64,000 nucleotides of DNA from Pseudoalteromonas luteoviolacea S2607 (GCF_001625575.1 NZ_AUXV01000056.1:717585-781584), one strand, 5' to 3'; positions 18,628 to 28,393 are shown, numbered from the stretch's first letter. Numbers and translations are program-made. Notes: generated by a model not told the origin, from the sequence alone.

Positions 18628-20643
18628 ATGTTTGTACGTTGTGCCATTTGGCTATTATGGTTAGCTACTGCAAGTGTTTTTGCAGCCCCATTCACTGAAG
18701 CTGAGTTCGAAGATCTCAGAACAGAGATAAGAAAAGCTTCTGCGCAATCACCATTAACAGCTATTGCTACCACAGACAATATTTTAAAGAGATACGATAC
18801 ACAGCTTTCGGTTAGACAAAAAATCAGATTGCTGTATGGAAAGGCCTGGTTTCAAATCCAAACCGATGATGTACACAGTGCCATTTCTACCCTATCAATT
18901 TGCAAAAGAATGAGCATTCAAGTTACTGATCCGACGATTCTATATAGCTACTATAGCCTCACAGCTGGCGCGTTAACTCGAATGAGTCTGTATGAGCGTG
19001 CATTAGAGAACTACTTAGAGAGTTATAAACTAGCGGCTTTAATGGACACAGACCTATATTTGCGTCAGACCGAGAATAACATTGGAAATGTCTACCTTAA
19101 GTTAGACCGCTTTGAAGACGCAAAAACCTACTTCGAACGCTTCTACCAAGATGCTAAAAGTAGAAATTTGCCTCAACAAATGGGGGTTGGGCTAAACAAT
19201 TTAGGTGAAGCATATTTAGGTTTAAAAGATTACAAAAAGGCACTCGAACTTCACAAAAATAGCCTCAGTTTAAGAGAGGAAAATAACCTTACATATCACA
19301 GCTCTTGGTCTCATCATAATTTAGGCCGCACATACTTAGCACTCAAACAATATGAACTGGCAGAAAGTCACCTGATCAAAGCGATTGAAATTAGGGAACA
19401 TAGCAATGCAATCGCAGACAGTATTGGACCTAAAATTGACTTAATCAGGCTTAGGATTAGTAAAGGTGAGCAAACAGGAATTGAATCTATCCTCGAAGGA
19501 ATTATCACCTTAAGCGCTCAACATGCTCGTCTACAAGAGAAGGCGCAAGCATATGAATTGTTAGTTAACTACTTTCAACAAAATCAACAATGGAAAAGTG
19601 CATTCAATACCGCCCAACAGCTCATGCAAAATAAGTTTGATTTTTTGCAACGACAAGCAGAGATTGGGGTCGCTTTTTATGCCGCTCAAATGAACCTTGC
19701 AATAAAAGAGAGAGACATAGCAACGCTTACACAAGAAAATATGCTGCACCAAATCAATACCCAAGCGGCAAGAAATCAACTGATTTTAGTTTTAGCTGGC
19801 GTACTAATAATCGCACTGTTAACACTGTATTTTGTAAGTAGAATAAACGCGAAAAACAAAGCGTTAATCGAAACACTTGAAAACCTCAAGTCAACGCAAA
19901 AGCAATTACTTGAGTCCGAAAAAATGTCGGCTATGACGACTTTGGTATCTGGCATGGCACATCAGCTTAACACCCCTTTAGGCTTGGTTGTGACATCCGC
20001 ATCATGCCTAGAAGATAAGTTAAAGGAGATCCTTGCGCTTTTAGCTGGTAAAAAGCTCAGTGCCAAACAATTGCAAACCTTTCTTGAAGACGCGTCAGAA
20101 ATGCTCGCAATGACGGCCAACAACTCAGCCCGTGCTGCTGATTTAATCGCACGCTTTAAAATGATTGCCGCAAATTTAGATACCAGTGAAGCGGTTAATT
20201 TTGAAGTACTTGATTATCTCACGCAAAGATGTGGGTTGATTGCCCAAAGCCTCGAAAAAGGCATTAAACTAGAGGTGATAGGTACGAGTGTACAACTCCA
20301 CTCTCACCCTGAAATATTATTGAAGGTGATTTCTCAACTGGTCAACAACTCCTGTACCCATGGCTTTGCAACACAACATGCGGGCAATATTTCAATAGAA
20401 GTGAAAGAGCGAGACGAGTGGGTAGTGATAATATATGAAGACAACGGTGTGGGCATTAGTGAAGAAGATCAGCAGCATATATTTGACCCCTTTTATACAA
20501 GTCAGTTAGGTCAAGGCAACCTTGGATTAGGGTTGAACATTGCCTACAACTCAGTTGTACATGTTTTGAAAGGTGAAATCAGCTATGAACACCAACCAAC
20601 CGGCGCTAAGTTTATCGTACGTATCCCCAAGAACATCGAATAG
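18628..20643 (+). CDS. TPR-containing sensor histidine kinase
   Basis: A membrane sensor kinase of 671 residues. The ATG at 18628 is chosen over the TTG just before it. It has a signal peptide (1-19), a periplasmic tetratricopeptide-repeat region (about 40-350, with repeats such as ENNIGNVYLKLDRFEDAKTY and LNNLGEAYLGLKDYKKALEL), one transmembrane segment (about 383-403), a short coiled linker, and the kinase core. The phospho-acceptor is H445 in GMAHQLNTPLG, followed by the N box LVNNSCTHGF (about 571), G1 DNGVGIS (about 604), F-box DPFYTS and G2 GLGLN (about 634). No response regulator is adjacent, so its partner is elsewhere. The ligand for the TPR domain is unknown; peptide or protein binding is typical of such repeats. 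Confidence 0.92.
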   Translation: MFVRCAIWLLWLATASVFAAPFTEAEFEDLRTEIRKASAQSPLTAIATTDNILKRYDTQLSVRQKIRLLYGKAWFQIQTDDVHSAISTLSICKRMSIQVTDPTILYSYYSLTAGALTRMSLYERALENYLESYKLAALMDTDLYLRQTENNIGNVYLKLDRFEDAKTYFERFYQDAKSRNLPQQMGVGLNNLGEAYLGLKDYKKALELHKNSLSLREENNLTYHSSWSHHNLGRTYLALKQYELAESHLIKAIEIREHSNAIADSIGPKIDLIRLRISKGEQTGIESILEGIITLSAQHARLQEKAQAYELLVNYFQQNQQWKSAFNTAQQLMQNKFDFLQRQAEIGVAFYAAQMNLAIKERDIATLTQENMLHQINTQAARNQLILVLAGVLIIALLTLYFVSRINAKNKALIETLENLKSTQKQLLESEKMSAMTTLVSGMAHQLNTPLGLVVTSASCLEDKLKEILALLAGKKLSAKQLQTFLEDASEMLAMTANNSARAADLIARFKMIAANLDTSEAVNFEVLDYLTQRCGLIAQSLEKGIKLEVIGTSVQLHSHPEILLKVISQLVNNSCTHGFATQHAGNISIEVKERDEWVVIIYEDNGVGISEEDQQHIFDPFYTSQLGQGNLGLGLNIAYNSVVHVLKGEISYEHQPTGAKFIVRIPKNIE

Positions 20644-21097
20644 AGACAGTGTAGCAAATAGGTTGTAGCAGCCAACAAGGCCGTAATGGAAGACAAGCCT
20701 CAATCAACTAGTTGGGGTCTGAATTTTGCCATTTGATAGTAATCGTAAATATGAGTGCAATTTAAAGGCCGCGTTTTAGCATCATTCCCTCAAAATTTCT
20801 TCTAATAAGTGCACCAAAAAAACCGTATTTTTACATTACATTTCAATATTTATATCATTTTGATCAAATTTTAAACAAAAATATTATAAGTATTTGGTCT
20901 CTTACATATTGTTTTTAGACCGTTCCAAGCTTAAAGTTATTTAGAAACACACACCAAATTGCTGATAAGTTTATCGCAGTAAAGCGCCTATTCAGTCAAA
21001 GGCTCAAGTAGTTGAACCGCTTGTATGCACTGTATTACAGAGCTGATGTTCAAGTGAATAATCAGTAGGAAAAACATGTAAAACATAAGGAACAGAC
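20644..21097. other. Intergenic region upstream of the subtilisin gene
   Basis: About 450 bases without a gene. The second half is very AT-rich and contains a 10-bp palindrome TTTGATCAAA (20859-20868), a plausible regulator site about 230 bases before the protease start. AAGGA stands six bases before that start. Confidence 0.4.
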
Positions 21098-22672
21098 ATG
21101 AGTATCAACAAGCGATTTAAACTTTCGACCATTTCCACAGTCATGCTATCTACTATCAGTTTGTCAGCTATGGCTGATGCCCCAGTATTTGATGGCCATT
21201 CTGACACGCAAAAGGTCGCTGTTAAATCAGTTAAAGATCAACGCTATATTGTTCGATTCAAGCAAGACCTTTCAGGTGGAAAAACAAACTTTAATGATTT
21301 CATTGCACTAAATTACTTATTTACAGCCGGTGCTGAACCATTATTTTCACTGGGTGAGCAACAAGCGATGGTTGCACATCTAGACGAATACAGCCTTAAA
21401 ACACTACGCGGCTTCTCGTCCGTTGAATCCATAGAAATAGACCCTAAGCGCTATTTGTCCCCTGCTATAAAATCACAACAGACCATCACGCCTTTTGCCC
21501 AAAGCACACCTTATGGCATTAATATGGTGCAGGGTCATCTGTTATCGCAATCCAACACCTCTGCAAGGAAAGTCTGTGTTATTGATACTGGCTACAACTT
21601 GGGCCACCCCGATTTGCCATATGGTAATGTGACCGGAAATGCGAATAACAATGCCGTAGGTAGATGGAACAATGACGGCAATGGCCACGGCACCCACGTT
21701 GCGGGTACTATCGCAGCTGAAAATAATAATCAGGGCGTGGTCGGTGTGTATCCTGGTATGGATCTGCACATTGTAAAAATCTTTGATGATAATGGTCAGT
21801 GGACATACGCATCAGACCTTGTTAAAGCAATCCAACAATGTAAAGACGCGGGCTCACATGTTGTAAATATGAGTCTGGGTGGTGGCAACTACTCAAATAG
21901 CGAAAACACGGCAATGCAAAACTTCGTAGACGGCGGACTTATGCTCGTAGCCGCTGCGGGTAACGACGGAAATAGCTCAAAGTCTTACCCTGCGTCTTAC
22001 AATTCTGTTATTTCTGTTGCATCTGTCACGTCAAATGAATCGCGCTCTTCATTCTCACAGTACAATGACCAAGTTGAAATGGCAGCACCGGGCTCGAGTG
22101 TCAATTCTACCTATCCTACCAATACCTATAGAAGTTTAAGTGGCACATCAATGGCAACCCCTCACGTTGCAGGTGTTGCAGCACTTGTTTGGAGCCACAA
22201 CACCCAGTGTACAAACCAAGAGATCCGCGCTGCACTCAACGCCACAGCCAAAGATAAAGGCGCAGCTGGTCGGGACAACTACTATGGCCACGGTATTGTT
22301 AAAGCCAAAGATGCCTCAGACCATATTGCAGCTAATGGATGTCAAGGCGGTGGCGACCCAGGCGGCGTACAGCCAGTAAATGGCGCTTTGCCAAACCTTC
22401 AAGGGACGCAAAATGGCTGGACACATTACACATGGGATATCCCACAAGGCGTGAAAGAAATGAGTTTACAAATCACTGGCGGAACAGGCGATGCAGACCT
22501 GTATGTGAGATATAATGCACGCCCTGATGCAAATAACTATACCTGCCGTCCATGGAAAAATGGCAATGAAGAACAGTGTGTGTTTACCAACCCTAGTTCA
22601 GGAAAGTGGCACATTAGTTTATATGGTTACAATAACTACAGTGGTGTAACGTTAAACTACGCATATAAATAG
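21098..22672 (+). CDS. Secreted subtilisin (S8) protease with PPC domain
   Basis: An extracellular alkaline serine protease, 524 residues. Domains in order: signal peptide (1-26), inhibitor I9-like propeptide (about 47-120, with RYIVRFK), S8 catalytic domain (about 140-410) and a bacterial pre-peptidase C-terminal (PPC) domain (about 435-524, GTGDADLYVRYNARP and WHISLYGYNNYSGV). The catalytic residues are D163 in VIDTG, H197 in GHGTHVAGT and S351 in GTSMATPH, with oxyanion N289 in AAGND. PPC domains are usually removed during maturation and may help substrate binding or secretion. A strong terminator follows 10 bases after the stop, so it is a single-gene unit. It probably works with the M1 and S9 peptidases of this window in protein scavenging. 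Confidence 0.95.
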   Translation: MSINKRFKLSTISTVMLSTISLSAMADAPVFDGHSDTQKVAVKSVKDQRYIVRFKQDLSGGKTNFNDFIALNYLFTAGAEPLFSLGEQQAMVAHLDEYSLKTLRGFSSVESIEIDPKRYLSPAIKSQQTITPFAQSTPYGINMVQGHLLSQSNTSARKVCVIDTGYNLGHPDLPYGNVTGNANNNAVGRWNNDGNGHGTHVAGTIAAENNNQGVVGVYPGMDLHIVKIFDDNGQWTYASDLVKAIQQCKDAGSHVVNMSLGGGNYSNSENTAMQNFVDGGLMLVAAAGNDGNSSKSYPASYNSVISVASVTSNESRSSFSQYNDQVEMAAPGSSVNSTYPTNTYRSLSGTSMATPHVAGVAALVWSHNTQCTNQEIRAALNATAKDKGAAGRDNYYGHGIVKAKDASDHIAANGCQGGGDPGGVQPVNGALPNLQGTQNGWTHYTWDIPQGVKEMSLQITGGTGDADLYVRYNARPDANNYTCRPWKNGNEEQCVFTNPSSGKWHISLYGYNNYSGVTLNYAYK

Positions 22673-22682
22673 CAAAATTTTC

Positions 22683-22701
22683 AGCGGGGGCTTCCCCCGC
22701 T
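22683..22701 (+). terminator. Rho-independent terminator of the subtilisin gene
   Basis: GC-rich 8-bp stem AGCGGGGG (22683-22690) and CCCCCGCT (22694-22701) with a CTT loop, followed by ATTTGATTTT. It begins 11 bases after the stop codon. Confidence 0.88.
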
Positions 22702-22863
22702 ATTTGATTTTATCAATATAAGCACATTCTAAAATTGACCCTATACTTTGCTTTTGTCACTTCTGCCACACCCCAGAATGAAAGCACCACCGTCTCAGCA
22801 AGGCAATCAACACCGTCAGTTTTTGACTAAACACGGGTGTGATTAATAGGTTTGTGGGCAAAG

Positions 22864-22883
22864 AAAAAGCCCCGAAGGGCTTT
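22864..22883 (-). terminator. Terminator of the minus-strand toxin/immunity-like remnant
   Basis: Stem AAAGCCC (22866-22872) and GGGCTTT (22877-22883) with a four-base loop. On the minus strand the stem runs into TTTTT, a classical terminator for genes reading down from 24.1 kb. Confidence 0.7.
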
Positions 22884-22909
22884 GATTATTATTTATATAA
22901 ATCGCAAGC

Positions 22910-23129
22910 CTATGCAACTATATTTTCAATATAGCATTCCATTTGTTGCATAAATTTATTAACCAATTCAATGTAATTATCGTTACAGGTATCAGCTTGA
23001 TTGTCCTCCATGTAGAACTGAATTCTTTGCATAAAAACTTTAGGTGGCCCATAATTTTATACATTTCAACGATTTCTTTTGCTGTTTTATCTTTGAAAGA
23101 AATACCTAGACCTTTACTGTTTGTAACAT
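22910..23129 (-). pseudogene. Frameshifted small gene downstream of the immunity-like gene
   Basis: Two minus-strand frames, neither complete, together read as one acidic protein of about 70 residues. The first (about 23130 to 23030) reads SKGLGISFKDKTAKEIVEMY and onward but has no start codon. The second (23032-22910) starts at an ATG and reads MQRIQFYMEDNQADT, ending NKFMQQMECYIENIVA. The switch lies near 23030. It follows a 77-residue gene and precedes a minus-strand terminator, the usual place for an extra immunity gene in a polymorphic-toxin locus. I cannot name the family. Confidence 0.4.
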
Positions 23130-23363
23130 CTAATCTTTCCTACTTGCCTCAAACTCAATAAGGTGAATCGATGCCTTATTCAACATCTCCATTAAGTCAT
23201 TCGTGCTAACAGTAAAGTTACAGTCCCACATCGTAACCGTAGTTTTTTGAGAATCGCTGCACAATACTATTTCTCCCCATTGGTTATTGTCGTACATTAA
23301 TTCAGCATAAAAAATACCCCTATCATCACAATGTAACAGGCCATAGCCTAGTTTATTGTTCAT
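23130..23363 (-). CDS. Small protein, possible immunity protein
   Basis: A 77-residue acidic protein with no signal peptide (MNNKLGYGLLHCDDRG, then TVTMWDCNFTVSTND). GGGAG stands about eight bases before the start. It begins 47 bases after the stop of a toxin-like gene remnant and is on the same strand; small, acidic, cytoplasmic proteins in this position are often immunity proteins. No family is recognisable, so this role is inferred only from context. Confidence 0.5.
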   Translation of the reverse strand: MNNKLGYGLLHCDDRGIFYAELMYDNNQWGEIVLCSDSQKTTVTMWDCNFTVSTNDLMEMLNKASIHLIEFEASRKD

Positions 23364-23410
23364 TTGTTAGGCTCCCTAAAACCTGATAAGTTATTTTCAC
23401 TTGGGTCAAA

Positions 23411-24151
23411 TCAAATTATTCTACCATCAGGTGCTACTGCATCGACAACGGGAACGGTCTGCCCATTTTTCTTTGCTGTTTTATTAATTAGTTTTGTTTC
23501 AGGTGTCGTAAGAATACCGTCTACAATATCTTGAGCTTTTTTATTCTGAACTCTTGCTTTTCTGCTAGAAGATGAATAAATACTCCCTTCGCGTTGAGAG
23601 TGTTTGTCTAGACTAAAGTCAGCTCTTGTGCGCCCTCCTTTATATGGTTCAGCCGCTAGCTGACTTATCTCATCTATATTATTTGTAACCTTATTCTCAA
23701 CCAGTCCCCCAACAGTATCAACTAATCTATCGGCTACCTTAACTCTATTTTCAATGACAGTTTTACCCTTATAGAATACGGCATGGGAAAACTCCGAGTC
23801 CACTATTGCTTGCAATGCCGGCTGGTAATCCATTTCAATGAACGATTTTCCTTTTTCGAATGCGCAATCGTGCAAAACCTTGCCGCGATGGTAGGTGTGT
23901 TGCAAAGCTTGGCCCAAGACGCTTTTGTCTTTTTCTTCAATAACATCAGAGATTGTGTAAGACGATCGATATTCTTGCGATAACTCCTGCATTTCCGTAT
24001 CTACATCTGATAAAAGATCGCCAAATACGTTTACAGCTTCGTCAATACATTTACCTGCGGCTTGCCACCCTTCATGCTCATTAACATAACTGTACATATA
24101 CCTCGTTGGGCCCATGTCAGCCAGCACGTCATTGAGTTCCTCAAGGGATGC
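23411..24151 (-). pseudogene. 5'-truncated toxin-like gene fragment
   Basis: An open frame of about 245 codons that begins straight after a stop codon (24152-24154) and has no convincing start; a GTG at 24127 lacks a ribosome site. The encoded protein is soluble, helical in its first 150 residues (VNVFGDLLSDVDTEMQELSQ), then turns basic and polar (DKHSQREGSIYSSSSRKARV) and ends VPVVDAVAPDGRII. This build, helical carrier then short basic C-terminal domain followed by a small acidic gene, is that of the C-terminal end of a polymorphic or Rhs-like toxin. The upstream delivery part is missing, so it looks like an orphan toxin tip. The toxin class is not recognisable. Confidence 0.5.
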
Positions 24152-24279
24152 TTACCGACAATACTCAAAGGCGGCACTCTAGGCTTACATCTACGTATCA
24201 CTTCGGCGCCCTGTAGGGTTTACAGTGGGTTAATAAGGACTTATGTACAGCGATTTACTGCATACAATAGATAGAAAGC

Positions 24280-24302
24280 AAAAAAGGCACTTTCAAAGCA
24301 CC
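24280..24302 (-). terminator. Terminator after the 4-TM protein gene
   Basis: On the minus strand, GGTGC and GTGCC pair (two G-U wobbles) around a seven-base loop, followed by TTTTTT. It lies 27 bases after the stop at 24329. Confidence 0.65.
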
Positions 24303-24328
24303 TCTTCGATTAAAACTTAAGTAAAACG

Positions 24329-24706
24329 CTAGGCTGATTTTCTAAAACCATGTAGCGCAACCTGCGACAATATGAAAAGTGTCAATGTCATGACCAAACC
24401 AAACAACATCACCGGTTCATATCCTTCAATGATTGTTGAGATAGCCCTAGCAAAAAAGTTGAAAAAGAAATACATAGTTGCTGGTAATAGAAGTAGCCAA
24501 TCTTTTTTGTAAGCACCAATTGCAGTGATCACTGCCAAACTCAAAGTCGGCGCGCCTAGCGTCCGTAAATTAGTGAAACCGTAATTTGTCACTGCATTAA
24601 ATCCGCTTGGTTGGTTTATTAATTCGGGGAATAACATTGTCACCAGCGCAGCCGAACCAAGGATTAGTACAAATAACCCAGATAGGATTTGTGCAAATTT
24701 AATCAT
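24329..24706 (-). CDS. Small integral membrane protein, DUF4345-like
   Basis: A 125-residue protein with four hydrophobic helices (about 4-22, 45-65, 68-90 and 98-118). The Met at 24706 is taken because it follows AAAGG and opens the first membrane helix directly (MIKFAQILSGLFVLILGSA). Length, helix number and the loop with NLRTLGAPTL resemble the DUF4345 family, but this is a pattern judgement. It lies 99 bases downstream of an AraC-type regulator on the same strand and may be its target or operon partner. Function is unknown. Confidence 0.65.
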   Translation of the reverse strand: MIKFAQILSGLFVLILGSAALVTMLFPELINQPSGFNAVTNYGFTNLRTLGAPTLSLAVITAIGAYKKDWLLLLPATMYFFFNFFARAISTIIEGYEPVMLFGLVMTLTLFILSQVALHGFRKSA

Positions 24707-24805
24707 AATATGTAAACCTTTATCGTATTGATTTAATGATTTACATACTAGCTTTGTCACCAAATAAGCACTTGCATTATCCAGCTAAGAATTTGCACTT
24801 TTCAA

Positions 24806-25672
24806 TCAATCGTTACATTTTCTTAATTGTGAAGGTGCCACTTGATAATGCTGTTTAAAAATACGAGAAAAGTAACTCAGCTCCTCAAAACCACACTCTA
24901 GCGCAATTTCTGTCACACTTTTATCGGTTAGCTTTAAAAGTTGCTGTGCTTTTTCCAGACGCTTTTTGATAAGGTACTTGTTAGCACTTGTACCATAAAC
25001 TTGCTTAAACTTACGATTAAATGTTGAAGGACTCATGTGACATAAAAAAGCCATTTCTTCCACTTTTAAAGGCGTGTATAGGTGGGTTTTCACCACTTGC
25101 TGTAATACAGGTTGACTTGGCACAAACAGTTGGTTCAACAAAGCTAACACAGTTCCACTACTGTCACTGGCTATAATCAGCTCTATCAACTCCTGTATTT
25201 TCAGCGCTACTAACGTTTCAGTTATTAAATCAGATTGAGATATGTAGCCCTTGATTGACGCAAAATAGCTAGCAAGTAACCTTGAGTCCGACAGGACTAT
25301 TGCCGAAGTACCTACAGTGTTCAGTTCAACCCGGTTACCGTCCACCCTAGACGGCAATGAATCAAGATAAAGCTGCTGTACAAACGATTGCGTCAATCGC
25401 ACACCTGCAAACTCCACGCTATTTCCTTGGTTACTCTCCAACCACCTGTTGATGAAATTGTCAGATTTCATCAACAGCGTATCACCAGCCGACAATGAAA
25501 ATGCCTTACCCGCACAAATAAGAGAAGATTGCCCTTTGAACACATGAACAATTCTCGCCTCGTTCACTAATCCATCTTGATATGTATAAGGTGCATTAAA
25601 CCTGCGCAGGCCCATCACTGTTTGACCATGATATTGAATACCGTTAAACACCGAATTTTGCGTAGAAGGCAT
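24806..25672 (-). CDS. AraC family transcriptional regulator
   Basis: A 288-residue regulator. The N-terminal half is cupin-like (FKGQSSLICAGKAFSLSAGDTLLMKS), the usual ligand-sensing domain of AraC proteins. The C-terminal 100 residues carry the two helix-turn-helix motifs: PLKVEEMAFLCHMSPSTFNR, then KSVTEIALECGFEELSYFSR, with the signature FKQHYQVAPSQLR. The gene lies just upstream of a small membrane protein on the same strand, which may be under its control. The ligand is unknown. Confidence 0.9.
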   Translation of the reverse strand: MPSTQNSVFNGIQYHGQTVMGLRRFNAPYTYQDGLVNEARIVHVFKGQSSLICAGKAFSLSAGDTLLMKSDNFINRWLESNQGNSVEFAGVRLTQSFVQQLYLDSLPSRVDGNRVELNTVGTSAIVLSDSRLLASYFASIKGYISQSDLITETLVALKIQELIELIIASDSSGTVLALLNQLFVPSQPVLQQVVKTHLYTPLKVEEMAFLCHMSPSTFNRKFKQVYGTSANKYLIKKRLEKAQQLLKLTDKSVTEIALECGFEELSYFSRIFKQHYQVAPSQLRKCND

Positions 25673-25796
25673 AATTTTAGCTATCGCTCCTTTTTAGCGG
25701 GTTTTAGCTGGATACGTTTGGGCTTAGTAAAAACATTGGCTCAATAACATATCAAAATATAAGAGCAACTTCTGCGTGTAAAAACTATATACCGCA

Positions 25797-26354
25797 TTAA
25801 CGATTTGAGGAGCGCTTAAAAAATACCAGACTCCAAAGAGGCCCAAAAATAAACCACATGAACACCGTAAAAAACGGTATCTTGAACCAAATCTCAAGTG
25901 CCTGTGTTTTCTGAGGATCATTAACAAAAGCAGTTATCAAAATAAGTAGCGTATAAATTATTGCGACAGCAAGAATGCAGCGACCCCAGAGCTTTAAATC
26001 ATCTATTACGGCGGCCCACCCTATTAAAGCTGTCTCAGTATAGTCAGTACCCTTAAACTTGCTTTCACACACCTTATCGGCCCAAGTAATAAGCAATTTT
26101 CCGAAGGCAACCGTAAAGCCTATGTATGCAGCAGCTAAGCCGTGAGCAAATGTTGCACTTTGCCCTTCGTTGAGATCTAACATGACAAATATTAAAAGGA
26201 ACAAATCTACTACAGGCACACTCGCGAGAATGTAAAGGCTAAACTTTTTGTTATCGAGTAGATACCGCACAGCAAACCCACAAAAAAGTAAAACCCAAAA
26301 CGCCACCTCACAGGCTAAAATTAAAATATAAATAATACTAAAATCATAGAACAT
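25797..26354 (-). CDS. Multi-spanning membrane protein of unknown function
   Basis: A 185-residue inner-membrane protein with five or six hydrophobic segments (about 6-28, 38-57, 67-88, 123-140, 155-178). The loop about residues 88-115 is charged (ADKVCESKFKGTDYTET). I do not recognise a family. The ribosome site is weak. It lies 124 bases upstream of the AraC gene on the same strand, possibly in the same transcript. Confidence 0.65.
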   Translation of the reverse strand: MFYDFSIIYILILACEVAFWVLLFCGFAVRYLLDNKKFSLYILASVPVVDLFLLIFVMLDLNEGQSATFAHGLAAAYIGFTVAFGKLLITWADKVCESKFKGTDYTETALIGWAAVIDDLKLWGRCILAVAIIYTLLILITAFVNDPQKTQALEIWFKIPFFTVFMWFIFGPLWSLVFFKRSSNR

Positions 26355-26685
26355 ACTTTAATTCTCACAATCGAACTAGTCACTACTATTGCTATACTGC
26401 TAGCGAACTGTCTTCAATATAATTCAAGCAATACTTTATCACAGATGCGCATCACACAATAATGCAAATCTATCAATTCACCACCTAGCTGAAACCAGCA
26501 AAAATACGTTTAAACTGCGTACCAACATTACTTTATCAATTCATAGCATGTTACATATTTACATATATTAGATTATTGTAATTACCCAGTTATGTTATTA
26601 GCATAATGGTGTGATAGATATTGATATCTAATTAGATCATTTAATAATGGCCATCAATTTAACTATATAATTCAAGGACAACTTA
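26355..26685. other. Divergent intergenic region
   Basis: About 330 AT-rich bases between the minus-strand membrane protein and the plus-strand lipoprotein hydrolase. It should carry both promoters. AAGGA stands seven bases before the ATG at 26686. No other structure stands out. Confidence 0.45.
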
Positions 26686-27531
26686 ATGAAAAGAATAATA
26701 ACAACATTGAGCCTCTCAGCTTTACTTGTTGGCTGTACAACACAAATCAAGGAATCAGATTTCATAGCACAAGATGAGTCTACAATTGCGTACTCTAAAA
26801 CATTCATCGATGAGCTTAACGACCGTACACCAAATCATGACGTTAAACCTATTACTCTATATGTAGAGGATGAGTCCATCGAACTAAATGGTTTGTATTT
26901 AGATAATAACAAAACCACTAAAACTATCTTATACATCCCAGGCAATGGCATGAGTGTAGAAGATGCCGCAAAAAGCGCGCTCATTAATCTTGCACGATAC
27001 CAGTTTGATATCGTTATTTTTGATAGAAGAGGGCTTGGTGCTACCAAAGGAAAAGCAACCATTGCCAATCTAATCAAAGATGCCAATTTAAGTTATCAAT
27101 TCACTAAAGATCAACTAGGTGCAAGCACGCTTATTGTACATGGCTTCTCATTGGGCAGCTTTGTTGCCGCACAAGTAGCTAAACAACAACCAATTGACGG
27201 CCTCATTATGGAAGGCTCTGCAACCAATATCACTGAATGGGTCGACGAGGCAATGCCTTGGTATACAAAAATGCTTTTTAACGTTCAAGTAGATAAAGCG
27301 TTTTATACTGTTGATAACAAAGAAGTTCTGCAAGATACCTACAAAGGCCCTTTATTGGTCATTGGTGGAGGGAAAGATGAACAAACCCCAATTGCACTTA
27401 CGCATGGGTTATTTTCGGCGAGTCAGAGTCAAAATAAGCAGCTTGTGATTGCAGACGAAGCTGGCCACAATAATATGTTCGAAAATAAAGACGTTAGAAC
27501 AGCTTACCAAACCTTCTTGTCACACTTATAA
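26686..27531 (+). CDS. Lipoprotein alpha/beta hydrolase
   Basis: A 281-residue serine hydrolase anchored to the membrane by a lipobox LVGC (Cys17). The alpha/beta-hydrolase landmarks are present: ILYIPGNGM as the oxyanion loop, IFDRRGLGAT, the nucleophile elbow HGFSLGS with S155, D231 in GGGKDEQTP and H261 in EAGHNNM. Such envelope hydrolases are usually esterases, lipases or thioesterases of unknown physiological substrate. It appears monocistronic; a short hairpin overlaps the stop codon but has no T-run. Confidence 0.87.
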   Translation: MKRIITTLSLSALLVGCTTQIKESDFIAQDESTIAYSKTFIDELNDRTPNHDVKPITLYVEDESIELNGLYLDNNKTTKTILYIPGNGMSVEDAAKSALINLARYQFDIVIFDRRGLGATKGKATIANLIKDANLSYQFTKDQLGASTLIVHGFSLGSFVAAQVAKQQPIDGLIMEGSATNITEWVDEAMPWYTKMLFNVQVDKAFYTVDNKEVLQDTYKGPLLVIGGGKDEQTPIALTHGLFSASQSQNKQLVIADEAGHNNMFENKDVRTAYQTFLSHL

Positions 27532-27819
27532 AAGTGTGCAGCTGTGCAAGCAACAATAGATAGGTATCAATGTTCATCACACATATGAGTATTGATACTT
27601 TTATCTCCGTCAGGTACGTGTTACAACCTAACCCCCAACGAGTTGAGACCATAAAATCATGGCCGTTTATAATAATTAAGAATTTTGAAAAAGCGGACCT
27701 AGTGAAAAATATTTTATTTCCATAATATGAATTTATTGGTCAAACTTTAAAAGCATTAACTAGACAGCCTATTTATATTAATACCAATCCAATTTTTAAA
27801 TTGTTAAGAATGAAATTAT

Positions 27820-28300
27820 ACGTTTAAAAAAATAAACATTCTAACTATTGCAATGCTACTTACAGCATGCTCTAGCTCCACTAAAATCTCTCACGCTATA
27901 AAAGCAAACCACTCAAAGCCCACAACTTGCTCAAATATCGTAATTACAAATAATAATACCGAAGCACCAGAGTACTTTTCAGATGCAATTCAACCTTATT
28001 TAAAGCAAGAACTTAAAAGCAACGCTATCTATAAAAAAGCAGGCGGTAGTCATGTAACTATACGCGTCAACGGCTATCGCATGCGTTCTGATTTTAGTAG
28101 AGCAATGTTCGGAATGTTTGCTGAAAAAGGCGGGGGGGGAATCAGAAGCAGTTGTAACCGATGAACAATTTGGTGCCTTCGGAAAATCAACCTTCTCTAG
28201 TTACAATATTATGGCCATTGGCGATATGCAAAATATCGCTCGTATGCACGCAGAAGAAATCGCAAAGTGTTTGCGCAATGATAAACCAAAGAAAAGCTAG
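27820..28300 (+). pseudogene. Lipoprotein gene with lost start codon and a G8 frameshift
   Basis: The reading frame encodes a lipoprotein: FKKINILTIAMLLTACSSS (lipobox LTAC), then a small domain. Two lesions are visible. Where a start codon is expected (27820-27822) the codon is ACG, one base from ATG; the next in-frame ATG (27853) would leave only a six-residue leader. At 28132-28139 eight G residues in a row shift the frame; with seven, the protein continues GGGESEAVVTDEQFGAFG to its end at 28300. The full product would be about 160 residues. The G-run could also be a phase-variation tract or a sequencing error. The family is not recognised. Confidence 0.65.
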
Positions 28301-28334
28301 CAACTCAAACATCGTGTTAGCTCTATGCAAAATG

Positions 28335-28366
28335 GGGCACGCAAATTGTTAAAGCTGCGCGTGCCC
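28335..28366. terminator. Hairpin between convergent genes
   Basis: Perfect 8-bp stem GGGCACGC (28335-28342) and GCGTGCCC (28359-28366), 16-base loop, lying between the lipoprotein pseudogene and the convergent amidohydrolase. T-runs are poor on both sides. Confidence 0.5.
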
Positions 28367-28393
28367 TACTTTGTGCACCATATACTAATCACA

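Noticed and set aside
22943..23161. 72-codon plus-strand frame
   Set aside because: Opposite to the better minus-strand protein fragments of the immunity-like remnant.
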